DNA of 64,000 nt from Homalodisca vitripennis (GCF_021130785.1 NC_060213.1:67332501-67396500); one strand, 5' to 3'; shown: positions 44,316 to 58,200, numbered from the stretch's first letter. Program-made: numbers and translations. The notes: generated from the letters alone by a model not told the origin.

Positions 44316-44710
44316 TAGTTGTTCATATAAACATCTCCATAAATAAATCACTCCATCTCTATTGATATGAAAGTGAATAGGAAGAGGGGGCTTTTCAGAC
44401 AACCGGTATATAATATATAATGCAACTTAATACCGGTACAGGTTTTATTTGTGTATTTTCGATTTCATCAACTGGTTTTTTTTTTTTTTTTTTTGGTTGG
44501 CAGAATCAAAAATTTTCATAACAAAACTTCTTACTTATTCATATAAACATCCTCCCAAGTAAATCACTCCATCTCTATTCATACAAAACTTTAGGCCTAT
44601 AGGAAGAGGGCCTTTTTAAGTCTCCTTGTGTGTTTTATATAATGCAACTAAATATCGTTACCAGTTTTATATAGTATGTGTATTGTCGATTTTAAACAAC
44701 TGCATTCTCT
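44316..44710. repeat. imperfect direct duplication, about 215 bp unit
   Basis: Two blocks (about 44,316-44,490 and 44,535-44,710) share, in order, TTCATATAAACATC, AAATCACTCCATCTCTATT, AGGAAGAGGG, TATATAATGCAACT, an ATAYCGKTACMGGTTTTAT-like tract and GTGTATT-TCGATTT. A T-run of about 18 separates them. Confidence 0.8.
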
Positions 44711-45695
44711 GATTTTAAAATTACTGACAGTAGGGAGACGGGCCAAGACGTCAGAAAATAAACAGACACAAGATATAATGTAATTGAGTTAATTCAGAAG
44801 CGTAAACAGCCTCTCAGAAAGGATATCGTTCCGTTTACTTTTCAGCAGAACTTTAATTGGATTCCCCTAAGAGATTATATTCAATTCAGCGAAAAGAGAG
44901 TAGTAATACCGGAAGAATAATACAGTTTATTCATAGAACTTTTAAAAATAAATTGGATATGATTGGAACTTTTACAAAAACAATATTATAAAAACTGAAC
45001 TCATTCAGATAACATTATTACTTAAACTCCCTGATAATCTAAATTGGTTTTATTTAGCAAATAATGATATTACTATAAAATATAATATGGAATGAGAGCA
45101 AATATATTTTAATTTTTTAGGCGTTGGAAAAATATTGTTCAAAATTTTTACTTTTTCAAAATGTATAATACTGTGGTAGGATGGTTCTATTACAATACTA
45201 ACGTATTGTAGCAAATCAAAATCCATAATGACTTTGTTTCTATTGGAAAAGATACTTGCAAGTCGTATGGGCCGTATTGGGACATTAAAGATTTCGTTAT
45301 TTATTACAAACGTCCTTTAATTTCTTACTCTCTAAACTTTGTTGTCCAATGATTCACCGTTGATTCATGTGAATATTTTATGATCTTCAATAGCTTCGAA
45401 ATACCAAAGCATATGATAGTGATAGAGTACATAACATGGAGTATAATCACAGTTTATAAAGATTTGATTTGATTTGATCAGTTAATAAGTCACTTGAGAT
45501 TGAACAGGAAGGATAAAGCGGATGTATTGAGAATTACCATAAACAGTTACAGTACCATAAAACATTAAAACACTCACACCGAGTAACAAAACAAGATTTT
45601 TGCAGGAAGATATGTTGTGATTAGATTTTAATACGCAACGGAAGAGAAGGCGACAAAGTCTACTGGCCTCGATATAGAGATAGGCCTATATAATT
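44711..45695. other. AT-rich sequence, no gene seen
   Basis: No coding sequence recognised. A TTGATTTGATTTGATCA stretch at 45,465-45,480 resembles a LINE 3' tail but nothing upstream supports it. Confidence 0.3.
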
Positions 45696-46085
45696 CCGCG
45701 TCCGAACCTATGCGCTGCTTCCGGAGTGACAGGATATACAGGATGGGTAAGGTTAGGGAGTAGAGGCCGCCTCCTTTCGATATCCATGAGGAAGAATTAG
45801 GGCACTACATCTCAAAGTCATGTGTCCTCGGAAGAAGGGGAGACCAGCTCTAAACCAGCCTTCCCAGTCAAAGTAGTCAGGGGTGGCATACCATTGTTGA
45901 GGCTAGCAAGAAACTCTGAGGTTAGGCAACAAACCCCACTAACTCCAACAGTCATCTCCCACAGTAGACTAGACCTATTGAATTGCCTATGAACCCCAGA
46001 ATCTTGAGGTTTGCGGTTAGTGATGTGCCTCTTCTTGACATCGATAAGGTTGCCCAGATCTAAGTGACACATCTCTTTTTGCTGT
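45696..46085 (-). repeat. dispersed repeat, copy C (longest)
   Basis: The longest member of the family also seen at 342-470 and 19,258-19,470. Read on the minus strand, an 84-codon open frame (46,072-45,818) with MCHLDLGNLIDVKKRHITNR and ASLNNGMPPLTTLTGKAG runs through it, so the family may once have carried protein-coding sequence, but no motif is recognised. A plus-strand frame starts at 46,064, just after it (MTHLFLLCPVVGSSG start, 61 codons), also unrecognised. Confidence 0.7.
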
Positions 46086-46551
46086 GCCCAGTAGTAGGTT
46101 CATCTGGAAGGTATAAACCAGCCAAAAGTGATCCCGGCTGTGTAAAGAATTCTATTAGCCTATTAAATGATAAGCTTCAACGATGCTCAGCCAAATTGAA
46201 AGAGGCCCATTATTTTATACGTGGTAATGGAGCTTTATGCAAAATATGAAGTTATAGGTCAGTACGTTTACGAGACATCATGTGGACATTCAGAATTACA
46301 GAAATGCAATTTACTTTACCCTTGAGTGATAAGTCTATATCTAACGCTCAGAGAACGAGGAGACGATTTCAATAATTTTGGTTCAGCCATCGGCGGCTAT
46401 CAACTTTTGTAACAAGTGAGGCAAAAAATAACAGTGCAAACAATATTAAATAAATTCATTTCGGCTGGCATAGTGAGAAAACGTATTACTATACATATGC
46501 ACTTGCGCTAATATTTAGATGTGACTGAATATTTTTATATGAATGTTTACT

Positions 46552-48599
46552 TGTAGCGTGTAAGATATATTCTGGGAACACAACTGCTCATTTTACTAAC
46601 CAATATCATATTCATTATGTTAATTACGTGTAGCGTTTTTTAAAGCTACATTGGTTAATTTTTTAATAAAAACTTAAATTAAATGAAAATTTTGGGAAAG
46701 AAATATTGGGATTTAATTTTAATTATATTGTGAGAAGTTAGGATAAAAACGAATATGTAGTCCTTTTTGTTAGTGCAAGTTAGTGCTGGTAACTGTAAAT
46801 TTTAGGAAGGCGGTTCGCTGCCTTGACTTGATCAGAACTTGTCTGGTGTACTGCAGTTACGTCAGATCTGAGAGGGCTATTGTTTCTCGAGTTGGATACG
46901 GCAGGGCCAATCCAAACAGAACACCGCGGATGTTCATAAGAGGGGGGTGGAAAGGGAACTATAAAAACTGCCAGCTCATAATTTTCGGCCTTCTTTTGGG
47001 TAATTATCGTGAATTTAGTTGATGACAGTGCGCGCCGTGTTTTTAAATTGTTTTCCGCGAGGGATTATGAGGAAGAATTAAATTTATAGAAACTACAGAG
47101 CAATCTGCATAACTGATTCTTGATGAACAATACAGCACAATAGAATCAGCCAGTTAATCAAGTTACATTTGGTTCAAACTTGCAAGAATAGTGAATTAAA
47201 ATTGAGCTTTGTTAATAACTTTGATTGAATTTTGGAAATTTAGTTATTTATTAATTTTAATTTGAACTGTTTTATTGCGAATTATTAATTGGAAATTAAT
47301 TGAACTCTAATTTTAATGTGTCTGAATTGCAAATACTTGAAAGTTAAGGTGCAACTAGTGAAAAGAGAAGTTAAATTTTTGATTTTGGAATTTTCAGTGA
47401 ACTTAGAAGTGAACATTTTTATTTTAGTTATTTCCAAGTGGTGTTAGATTTTTATTTGAAAACTTTATTTTTTATTTCAGAAGAGAGGTCTGATTTTTTT
47501 ACTTTGATATATGTGACTGAAATTTTAATTTCTTGCAAAAGGACCTTTTTAATATTAATAAACGGTTGGTCAATTCTTTGTGGAAAATAGAGAGCGATGA
47601 AATTCCGAAACATAGAATTAATTTATTTGACATTTTAAATAAATCCATTATTTTTATTTAGAACTGTGATTTTTATTTAAGACAAACCAGATAATATTTA
47701 ATAGAACATTTAGTAATAAATTTTACTGAATATTCAATCGGAGCTTACTAATCAAAAAATATTTTATATCGTCCTGGATGTCTGATTAATAATTATATTC
47801 AGAATATTCTGGAATATTAATATCTACAATCCAACTCGCTATATTATGTTATATAACTCATTAGTGCAATTACGTTTAATTATTTTTCTTGTCTTAAAAA
47901 ATAAATTGAAATTATTACAACAATAAACGAAATTATGCCCTAGAAATCGTTCAATAGTTACAAGTTTATACATGTGACAAGAAGATCAAATTATGATAGA
48001 TGACAGCTATTTCATATGGCTCATATCTGTAAGGCTAGGTCCATGCATCATATATAAATGTTACCAATATATGAAAAATATGCATGTAATCTAATTTTTG
48101 TACATTAAAATGATTACTCAGATTATTATGTGATGGAGTTTAAATAGCTTAATACGCCAGTGAAACCCTAATATTTCCCTTTGCAACCTTAGGGGAAGCC
48201 TTAAACTTTGAAATCTCACATAATCCTACTTTGAGCTAGTATATGCAAAGGGTTTATTACAGATTCTACTTTAATTATATATTAAATGAACTATAACTTT
48301 ACTATTGAGTACTATTTCAGGTATTTCAGCACTGGATTAGAACATTTTAATAACTAAATTGTAATAAAATATTTTTTTAATAATTCAATGAAACACCTAA
48401 TCTTAAATAAAGGATTAAATGATCTATTTAATTAACAGTCTCTTGGGATCATTACCCCATTGTCCAAGCTGCCAATTGAATCTTTTAGCAAGAACTTCAC
48501 AACAAATTTTAAATATTTGAGAAAAACAATCAATCTACTAAATGTTATATGAATGTGAGTTTCTTTATTTCTCAAATTATATTAACGAATCTTCTGGAT

Positions 48600-48645
<46 letters not shown>

Positions 48646-48878
48646 TATTTATTTAAATATAAATGTTAATAGGTTTATTACATCTATATTTCATTGTGTA
48701 TTCTAAAATGTTACTACACAAAGTAGTCATTTAATATAATTTTTCATTTAATTTAAGTTTTTATTAAAAAATCAACCAACGTAGCTTTAAAAACGCTACA
48801 CGTAATTAACATAATGAATATGATATTGGTTAGTAAAATGACCAGTTGTTTTCCTAGAATATATGTTACCACGCTACA
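46552..48878. mobile_element. 2.3-kb element with 138-bp TIRs
   Basis: The left arm (46,552-46,689) and right arm (48,741-48,878) are inverted repeats with high identity: TGTAGCGTG start, CAACTGSTCATTTTACTAAC, ATATCATATTCATTATG, TTACGTGTAGCGTTTT and TTTAATAAAAACTTAAATT in the left-arm direction. ACT flanks both outer ends, a possible 3-bp target duplication. The centre has a GC-richer patch (46,840-47,060) with TATAAAA at 46,970 and a TA microsatellite at 48,602-48,641. No transposase is visible, so it is non-autonomous or decayed. Confidence 0.75.
48602..48641. repeat. TA microsatellite
   Basis: About 19 TA units, inside the 46.5-48.9 kb TIR element. Confidence 0.95.
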
Positions 48879-51800
48879 ACTTTCCATGCTGAAAAGTAAA
48901 AAAGCTGTAATAATACAAGAATGAAAGTTTCCAACTTTACAGATTGATGAATTTCTATTGAAATTATAAAACAAGAGTAGGTAACTCGTGCAAAGAATTA
49001 TTTACAGGTAAACGAAAGTGTAGTTTGAACTGAAATTCGGCAAGATTATATTTACTTAGGCCATTTAAAATTGAGAACTATGCTGAACATTCACGATGCA
49101 GCACTTAATATTACATAAGCAAATGATCCATATCTGTTGTGTTTTAGAATTATTAGTTGAAGTTAATGTAAAATAGTACTTATCGACGATTTACTATAAC
49201 GGTTTATTATATTATGGTCTGGTAAAAACTTGTGAGAATCTATATATGTAATATCCATGTAATAATTACCACAGACCTAACGCTATATTTTCATCAAAAC
49301 TGTGGATTTGGTGTTTATTACATAATGCTATATTCGGGGTTGTACAGTGCTAAAATACCTTATAAGATCAAAGCATTGTATTTCTTATCAAAGAAAATTC
49401 ATCCAAAGTAATTCAAAATGTACATAAATCGTTGTATGATTCACGTATCACAAACTGTTTAAGAAGGTTCAATCCTTGAGTGTTACGAAAATTATCATAT
49501 AAATGTATTATCAGGCAAAAGTTGCAACATGAAATTAAAAAGTGTTTACAAATCATTGCGTGTCTTTAATCTTAATGTAAACATTATAACCACTGTCACC
49601 AATGACTCATGATAATGGTAAACAAAAAAACGTTTAAACCTGTGCTGATCGGCAAAATCTCCAACTAAATGACAAATGTTTGGCTGTTAACAAACGTTTT
49701 TATGTATTACATTTATATTAATTTTATCTCTACCTTGTAAGGATACCGGAATTTTCGAACTCAGTAGTGAAGTTCCAGGCATCTAAAAATAATGAACTTA
49801 TGGTAATGATATTTTCATTTAAATTCAATATATTTTAATATTATTTCAAAGAATCATAACTTGGATACAATTATGTTTCATAACATCATATGAAATTTTT
49901 GATATAAGGCTAAATGTTACTAGAGCGATGTAATATAGACTTTATTCTAAAATAGTTGAAGAATATGTAACATAAAAAGTTCTTCAATGCGTTTCTGTGA
50001 TTACTTATGGAATTACTTATAAATGTTTTAGTTCATGGTGCAGTTAACAACAACAATATTTAATTAAAACCTTTTCTATTGGAGCCTGATTTCGTGATAA
50101 TTAGATTATTACGTTTTATTACAAAAATATATGTTTTATATTAACATTTTCAAATAGTAAAATCTAGTGAGATATTTAAATGCAAGCCGTGGATACATGT
50201 AATTTATATTGTAAGGAACAAATTTCACCGAAAAGTTACAAAAAGTTAAAGAGAATTGTTGAGACTAATCAATATCTCACAAACTTTGATTGTTTTTGGG
50301 AAACTTGACAAAGTTCTGGTTTAATGGAGGAAAGTTTCAGGGCCATCTGTTAAAACATCTTGACACCTCTACAACAGTCCGTCCATTGTCTTTAAACATT
50401 TTCAAGAGGAACATTAATCAAATTTTCAAAAGCAATAATTGCAAAACAAGTTGACTTAGATAATACAAAAGTAATATTGTAAGTCATTATGACAATTTAT
50501 TCCTTGCATGTTTATTTCAAATGCTATACATGTGAAATACTGAGTATCAACTTATTTAATTTTTAAGACGGCCGAAATAAATTTTAAATTTATTTGGTCT
50601 TTATGTAATAGATAGATCATATTTCTGAAGCATTTTGATGACTTTTAATGCCATTTTTTAGAATTCCACAACTTCTTAATGTCATACAGGATGCTCATAT
50701 ATACAGTAACAGACATGTGGGGAATGTATGTAGAAATTCCGTATCACTTTGCTCCATCAAACATGAAAATACTTTGAAAAATATCTAACAGTACTTCCTA
50801 ATGGTCAGGGAACCTAAAAGAAAAAATGTGGGCGATTTAGTCACCCAATAACTGCGTTTGAAGGCGTAAATCCAAATAATTACAACACTCATTATTTTTG
50901 GCCCATTATTTCTTGATCATACAATTTTTTTGTTTTAAAATACGTTAAATATGACACACATAGTCACTGTAACAGACCAGCTATATGGAAATGTTTGCAT
51001 ATTACTATAGATGAGGCACGTAAATTTTAAGGACTTTATCTGACACAATAATTACATTTACGTTTGCTCCTTTAAGATGAGTTAACTTCAGGCCACAAAT
51101 ATGTGCCTTAGAATTTAGGCTTCAAATACTTGCAAGTATTCTTTAGATAAGGCTTAATATAAACAAAATTCTTTACCCTTAAACATATTTACTAATGTAT
51201 TGCTTTTTTTCCTCATGCATTAAAAATTTTATCTCCAAGATATAGGTTTTCATCTGTTTTTTTTACCTACTATAGAAACCGGTAGATAAAATAAATCTCA
51301 TACGCTCAAAAATGCACTACATAAAATTGAAGTTAGTTGAAAGTTCTGATAAATAAGTGTAAGTAATAATATTTTATTTAGGATATATGTATTACGAATA
51401 CCCTTTTTACCTAGAACTATTACTTTTAAAATGCTTACCAAACGAGCTTATATGCATATAACCAGATTTTCATAATCATAGAACTATTACACGTATTTTA
51501 ATACAAAACTTAAATAAAATTAATTATTATTTATTAATTATTAATTAATCGGAATAAACTAATATGCAACGCCCATATACTATTGAAGGACTAATCTAAA
51601 CTCCTACTATACCTGTCAATATCCAATTTAAACTTTTAATATCATGCATGACTTCACTTATATATACAAACTTGTTCCATTAGAAAATTATTTTCATATA
51701 TTTACCACAATTTTTATGTTTTGTTTCATGTTATACTGAAAGGCAAACAAAAATATAAAGTTGAAAATTTTGAACATACGGAAAATTGTTAACGCATTTT

Positions 51801-53120
51801 GAAATGATGGGTCTGTAACGTTTAAAAGCTTTTAGGTCTGATGGTTACAACAATTTTAAATATTCCACATTTGTTTTGTTTAGATGAGAGAGGTAGAGGT
51901 AGACTGTGCTTGGTCGTCTGTATACTCGTAAATAAGCCACTAAAAGCAAAGGTATTGTTGCTGCGTAAGTATACAGTGATGTATTATTTTCCTTGATATA
52001 TATACAAAGTGGTCAGTGATGAGAATCCACACAACGTATGATATATACAAACATCTTGGATCTTTACTCGTCCCATACTAACCTCTCCTGTTCATTTAAT
52101 GGTAAGAATTTTCACATTGCGATATATGATTCAATATCAAGTTTTGCGTATGAAGTGAGACTACATGTTATATGAATGCGAAATATAGCATCGATAAAAA
52201 TGACGTTATAATCTTATTGAAATAAATCTCAAAGGAATGTAAACATAAATAAATTGATAGCTGCGTGATTCCATAAAACATAGCATTAAACTCTAGCAGT
52301 ATTAATATATAACTCTTCAAATTTACAAAAGTGAGATATAAGAAATTTCGGAGAACGTTTAATCTTTTTAAATATAAAGTAATCATCAGTTTAATTGGAC
52401 TTAAATTTGTAGAGTAGTTACTAAAGATATGTTGTACTGAATATCGGAAAGTTTTTTTACTAGAGTGGGTAGTATTCGAAAGAGAGTATAGTTGAGAGTT
52501 ACAGTTAGATTTTTTTAATAAATCTAAACCAATTCAGAACTGGCTATGGAAATTATTATTATTTTTGTTATAGTTATCATTATAGTTTTTTTTTATTAAC
52601 ATTAGTTTTATTATTCTCCGTTCACTAAACACCACACACCAGAAAGACAAATATAAAACGCCAATGGTAAATTTATTGAACTTTATTAAAACAATTTATC
52701 TGAAAGCCCTATTTACAGTTTCCCTGACTATATAGGCTATATTTGAATTAAAACTAAATCTTAATCGATACAGCAGTTTTTTAAAACACGTAATCTTTTC
52801 CAGAAGCCTATTTTAGCATTGTAAGTATATCACTTCACAAGTTGCCGAAAAGAATTCTGGTAATAGAATATTTTAATAGGTAAAGACTAAAATTATGTTT
52901 CATCGTAGGTTTAAGTCATCACTCACCTATAAATAATAAAAATATTTTTTCCGTTTACAGAGTCATTTATCCATTTTTATAAAAAACCTAAGGGGCTGTA
53001 CATACCCCAATGTAAGTTAACAAGAGTAAGGCAGAACTATGGATACAATTAAATATAGTAAATTATGAAAGAAAACATTATGAGGTGAGAGTATTTTAAT
53101 AAAACATACCTCATGATTCC
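48879..53120. other. 4.2-kb AT-rich non-coding stretch
   Basis: No gene, RNA or clear repeat was recognised on either strand. Confidence 0.4.
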
Positions 53121-53123
53121 TAA

Positions 53124-53630
53124 CTAATATACAGTAATTGTAAATGGAATTGTAAATATCCCAAATAAGGCTTCTGAAAATCGCTTATCTCTAACACAAG
53201 TATTATCGTTATCAATTTGATATATGCAGCGGATGATGAAACTAAAAACCGGGTTCCAATGTTTCGTTGTACCGTTACCTTTTCTGTCTTCGAACATAGG
53301 TTGAATTTTAAATTTGGGGTCGGAAAACTCTAAAATACAACTTATAACGACAAGAAAACTTTGAAACGTGTGATACGTAATCGTAGAAATTCCGACTGTA
53401 CCATCTAGGGGATTGCGATTGTAGTGGGCGCCGTTTCTTGGGTAAAATCTAGAAAGGGTACATTGCTTTAATTTCGCAGAAAAGCCAACCAGAAATCTCA
53501 ATGAAAGAAATTGAACTGAACGAAGCAATCTAACAAGGATTACCAAACCTAATTTAGAATATAGTTGTAGATAAGAAAATCTCTCGTTGTCTTGGCAAAC
53601 GAAACCAAAGCTCTTACAATTTTCTTTCAT
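53124..53630 (-). CDS. 168-codon ORF, unknown
   Basis: The longest non-repetitive open frame in the right half of the window, from ATG 53,630 to a stop at 53,124. Features: early Cys residues, a hydrophobic stretch around residues 27-50 (LGLVILVRLLRSVQFLSLRF, LVGFSA) that could be a membrane segment or signal anchor, then a basic, Asn-rich middle and a C-terminal FGIFTIPFTITVY. I do not recognise a family. In AT-rich DNA a frame of 168 codons is uncommon by chance, and it begins about 270 bp from the GC-rich island. It could be a real exon, a repeat ORF or chance. Confidence 0.3.
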   Translation of the reverse strand: MKENCKSFGFVCQDNERFSYLQLYSKLGLVILVRLLRSVQFLSLRFLVGFSAKLKQCTLSRFYPRNGAHYNRNPLDGTVGISTITYHTFQSFLVVISCILEFSDPKFKIQPMFEDRKGNGTTKHWNPVFSFIIRCIYQIDNDNTCVRDKRFSEALFGIFTIPFTITVY

Positions 53631-53899
53631 TTCAGAAAGAGGGTGTCATATATTTGAGATGGTATGATTTATGGCAACTATATCATCACACAGTTGGATA
53701 CGAAGCATTTGCTGTGTAATCATTAAATCTTTCCAATTACTAATAAAAGGATAACATTTATAAAGTTAGTACTTGGTGCGCTATTACAAACACCCATAAT
53801 AGTTAAATTGAACAGGACTAACACAACAATACACATAAAACGGAGACAGTTATTCCCCATTTAATCCACCACAAATAGACAATCTAATACACCATAAAG

Positions 53900-54060
53900 C
53901 ACGGGGGCAGTGCGGTGCGGTGGTCACGTGACCGGCGCATGCGCACGACACTCCAGCGCACCACTCCCGGCTCAGTCTGTGTCTGTGCGTGAGAGAGTAC
54001 ACAGCCCCGCGTAATTCGTGCTTTCGACAGTAACTCCCTGTGTACAATAGGAGTGTGCAC
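53900..54060. promoter_or_regulatory. GC-rich island with E-box and NRF1-like palindromes
   Basis: A sharply GC- and CpG-rich 160-bp patch lies in AT-rich DNA. It contains the perfect 12-bp palindrome GGTCACGTGACC (53,922-53,933), next to the perfect palindrome GCGCATGCGC (53,935-53,944, matching the NRF1/Ewg consensus), and TCAGTC at 53,972-53,977, a good insect Initiator. This combination is typical of constitutive promoters. No adjacent coding exon is identified; the minus-strand open frames across it (to 53,850) look like shadows. Confidence 0.45.
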
Positions 54061-55095
54061 CTTTGAAAAAATCAAATATTTACTCCAATAATTGGAAGAA
54101 ATTTGAATAAGTAAGTTCATTCTTGTAATAGTTATTACACACAATACTAATTACGCATTTAGAAGTTTTAAATAATGAATTCTACAAGTATGTATTCTTC
54201 AATATTCATTGGAATGTATAAAAAAGCACAATTTATTGTCGTTGCATTAATGTAATCAATGTATTGTAAATTAATGCTCGAAAGTAAAATAATCCTCAGC
54301 AACAAGTAACTGAATCATTTAGTGACGCCAACACCGAGGCCACCTGTTGCTAACCATTTCGCAGATTGTTCACTAAAAATAAATACTGTACCAAATTATT
54401 AAGATTATTAGCATAAATTGCAGTTTAATTTTGTAGGTGAAGTTTAGAAAATACACATAGTTATTGTGATACTATTATACGGTTTGTTTTGCAGAATGTC
54501 CTAGACTTATTTCTACGTAATAACTGATATAACGGTTGTTAAAAATCATCAACTTATACATTATAAGAGTAGTGTACAGTAGTGCAATATTATTTTGGCT
54601 TTATTGCGAGAACTCTATGTCAAAAAATAACTATTAAACATTAGCTAGTTCATTTAAAAATTGGTTTAAAAATATTTCATATGTTTACAACTTTGATGTA
54701 AGTATTCTTGAAGCATGGAAATAAAGAGTTCAAATCTTAAAATACCAAAAAGGTTAATATCAAGAATAATATGCTCGTTTAAATTTAAAGTATAGGAAAC
54801 TTTAATTCAATATTATGAAATACTGTATAAAATATGTAGCTTTGTCACTGTCACTACCATATCGATTTAACATTCATATATTGTATTTTTGCCAAACATA
54901 AAATTATAAATTAACTCTCAATCTAAACAATTTATTGTATTGAAAGAGTAAAATAAATTTGTAACGTGAACGAATATACAAAGAACATTCAGGCTTTCTA
55001 CTGTTATTTTAAAAACTTTAGAAATAATTAGAAATTTTTAAAACACATACAAATTTAATATTTTGAAACTAAAATACAAAAAACTTTTATTGCAG
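54061..55095. other. AT-rich sequence downstream of the GC island
   Basis: No gene recognised. Confidence 0.4.
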
Positions 55096-55249
55096 CGGAT
55101 CTGGAAGCAAATATAGTAAAAGGGAACTTAATGCAAGAGAAACAAGTCCAAGAACAAATGCTGCTGTCAACAATAAATCGCACTGTCCTCTCTCCTGTTG
55201 AAATTTTATACGTTTATTTAGGAAGTATCACTACAGACAAATATAAATA
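55096..55249 (+). CDS. weak candidate exon
   Basis: A TTTTATTGCAG acceptor-like site is followed by two overlapping open frames. One runs 34 codons to TGA at 55,199 (SGSKYSKRELNARETSPRTN core). The other runs 50 codons to TAA at 55,248 (with NLMQEKQVQEQMLLSTINR). Local GC is higher than the surroundings. It lies about 1.1 kb downstream of the GC-rich island. I recognise neither product. Confidence 0.2.
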
Positions 55250-58200
55250 ACCGCTAAATGGGAAACAATGGAAATATTGGGTAATCAAGCAAAATAATTT
55301 ACAACAATCTTTAAATTAAAATACATCTTTTTTGCCTGTAAACTTATTATTTATATCGTTCTTTTAAAACGTTCTTATAAAAATCCCCTCAGTCGTTTTT
55401 GAATTTATAGAAACATTCATCTTATTATTCACCTCATATCGCCCTAATATTGATTAATATATTTTAAAAACTATGAATTAGAATAAATTTTAATGTTCTT
55501 TAAAAAATAAAATATTTAAACCAAGGATTAGTAACTTTGGTGAATAAACTGTATAAATTCATCTCGTAAATATTTCTAAAACCTGTTTAAACTTAAATGA
55601 ATGGTCGGTAATATCCTGTCAACACTGCAAAGTCCAGAAGTTTCACAAACTAATTATCTCACTCAAGTCAGACAAACCAAAGACCTTCAATCCGTTTTAG
55701 TCGTTTCGAAGTTTTTTAGCAACCATATTTTGTATCTGAAAAGGAAAGTGTAGCTTCCATTTTGAGAATTATTATTAAGCAGTTTGTATGCATTATAGAA
55801 GCTGTTTGTTGCTTTAAATTGATGTACGTTATATTTAACAATGTACATTGAAAGTGAGTGGTAATCTGCAAATCTGTGACGTCTTTCAAACAAATAAATA
55901 CGAAAAATAATTATTTATTATGAAAAAGTCTAGCAGTTTTTCTCATATGTTTTACACATGTCCAACAACTTTTGTTGTAAATTCATTTAAACGTTCAGTT
56001 CGTATTTTCAGTTTGTATTTAAATAAATTAAACTGAACCGAAAAAAGGCATAAAATAAACATTTATCACACAAATGGATTATCCTGGCTTTTGGAAGTTT
56101 TCATACCTAGCTAATTCACGACATATTACATATTTTAGCTTAGGTGATAATATATGGCTATCAGAAAACCGCAGCACTCTATCATTTTACGAATCTAGTA
56201 AGTCCTGATCCTAACGTTATCTAAAATTGTGGATCCCCACATTCTGAGACTTCCAATACATAATAATACGTGATTTATTTCATATTCTGACTCAATAACC
56301 ATCTTAAACTAACGTTCCATTTAATAGCCAAGCAAAATTCATTTAAGATAAACCCATCAACAAAACATAACTTCCAGTTGTTATTTATAACGAACTCTCT
56401 ATGTACTCCTACTCTACCCTAAATAAACTCTATACGGAAAAGAAATTTTAATATTTCAAGGTTGACATTTATTTTATTGTATGCTGCTTTAAATTATGAT
56501 AAACGTTTTAAATACGCGTATAAACGACATAATAATGTGTGCCAATTTTTATTAAAATACATAAAAAGTTCCAAAATAATGAGATGTAAACTAATTTAGC
56601 ATAATATATTACATGTTTAGTTCCGAAAATTCTTACCGCTTTCTCGTGTAGTGTCAATTTAATTCAAATTAATAATGCCTAAACTATATAACAACTGTGG
56701 TATATGCATAACTGACTAGTAAAAGTATTTTTCACTCTTAGTGATGGAAATTTCGTTTATTTGCAATGTATATTCAGTGAACTGAACTTTATTTTTGCTC
56801 CCACGATTCAAGCTTCTAAGAAAAAATTTTTATTTTGAACATTGTGAATAGTACTATTTAAATTTTGTACGCACTCATCTGACGTTACTTGACAAAATAA
56901 TATTTATAAAACATAATTTATATTTACATTCTGTGTAGTGGTAAACAGAAAGATTTATTTCAACTTTCCATTATACATATTCGGAAATCAATATGCTTTT
57001 ACTGAGAACAATTCTTTATAATAGTAAAAAAGAAGAACGGGATCCAGACACTAACCATTTCCAAAATATCAGAATGAAAGAATTGAAATAATACAATGAT
57101 TTACATGTTATTTCTATCTTTTTCCACTTAACTAGTTTATGAAATAGGTAGAAGAAGTTTAGACAATATTCAGTATTAAGGAGAATTTGAAAATTCGATA
57201 AGATACTTCCTCGTAACATGACACGCAATGAGTGCATTCAATAGTTTTTTCGTTTACAAGAATTGTAAATTGCTTATTTTTTCCAGTCTTAGCTAGGAAT
57301 AAGGTCAAGAATTTTTTACATAAGTATATTATTAGTAGTTTTCAGTATTCTAGCAAGTCGGGATGACGGTCTTACGAGGATAAAAATTAGTGTGAATATA
57401 GATTTTATATTATATTAACGATACTGTAGCAAAATACTAGTTAAATAAGAGTAAAATCTAAAACAAACTTTAAATTTTAACTTACCTTGTAATAGTTTAC
57501 TGTAAGTTTGAAGTGTTAAAAGAAACAAAGACACAAATCCTAATCGTTGGTACATTATATTTTCTATCTGAAAATACTTCAAATATGGACGTTTAAGATT
57601 TAATTAAGCACTCCACGATAAACCAGCAAAATAATTGAAAATAGTTGTGCTGAATTATTAGTATAAATACAAGTGTGAGTTTCTTTGTTACGATACTTTA
57701 GCCAATTTACTGATATTTTGCATCGCCATTCTTATAGTTCCAGGTCTATAGCCATTTTTAAAAGTCCCTTCGGGCTAACAACTTCTTTGGTATATGAAGC
57801 TGCGGAAAATCCATACAGGTCTCTAAAATTGCATTATGGAAAACAAATACTATTAATTGAAAAGGCCTGTTTAAATTTTTTGTATAATAAACCATATGTT
57901 TAATTAATGTAATCACTGTTTCAATTTTATTTGCATTTATTTTCTTCAAAAAGTAGAGAAAGCTTTTGAGAGCAAGAGCAGTTCTTACTTCAATCTTTTC
58001 TTGAACAAGTAGTTGCGCACAGATTAAGAAATTAAGAAAATATTTAGACAGTAAAATTGAAATTTCTGTGAAAATATACAATAGTTTTGTAACTGTACAA
58101 TATAGCAAAATTTACTATTTAACTTATATCATAAATTTAAAGACCCTCCTGAAAATAAGTGAAGGTCTATAGAGATATTTTAATCACTTGACTCGTTTCA

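Noticed and set aside
45460..45482. TTTGATTTGATTTGAT as a LINE 3' tail
   Set aside because: No LINE sequence upstream and no target duplication seen.
57685..58108. Opposed 72- and 116-codon ORFs
   Set aside because: They overlap on opposite strands, have no motif, and are compatible with chance frames.
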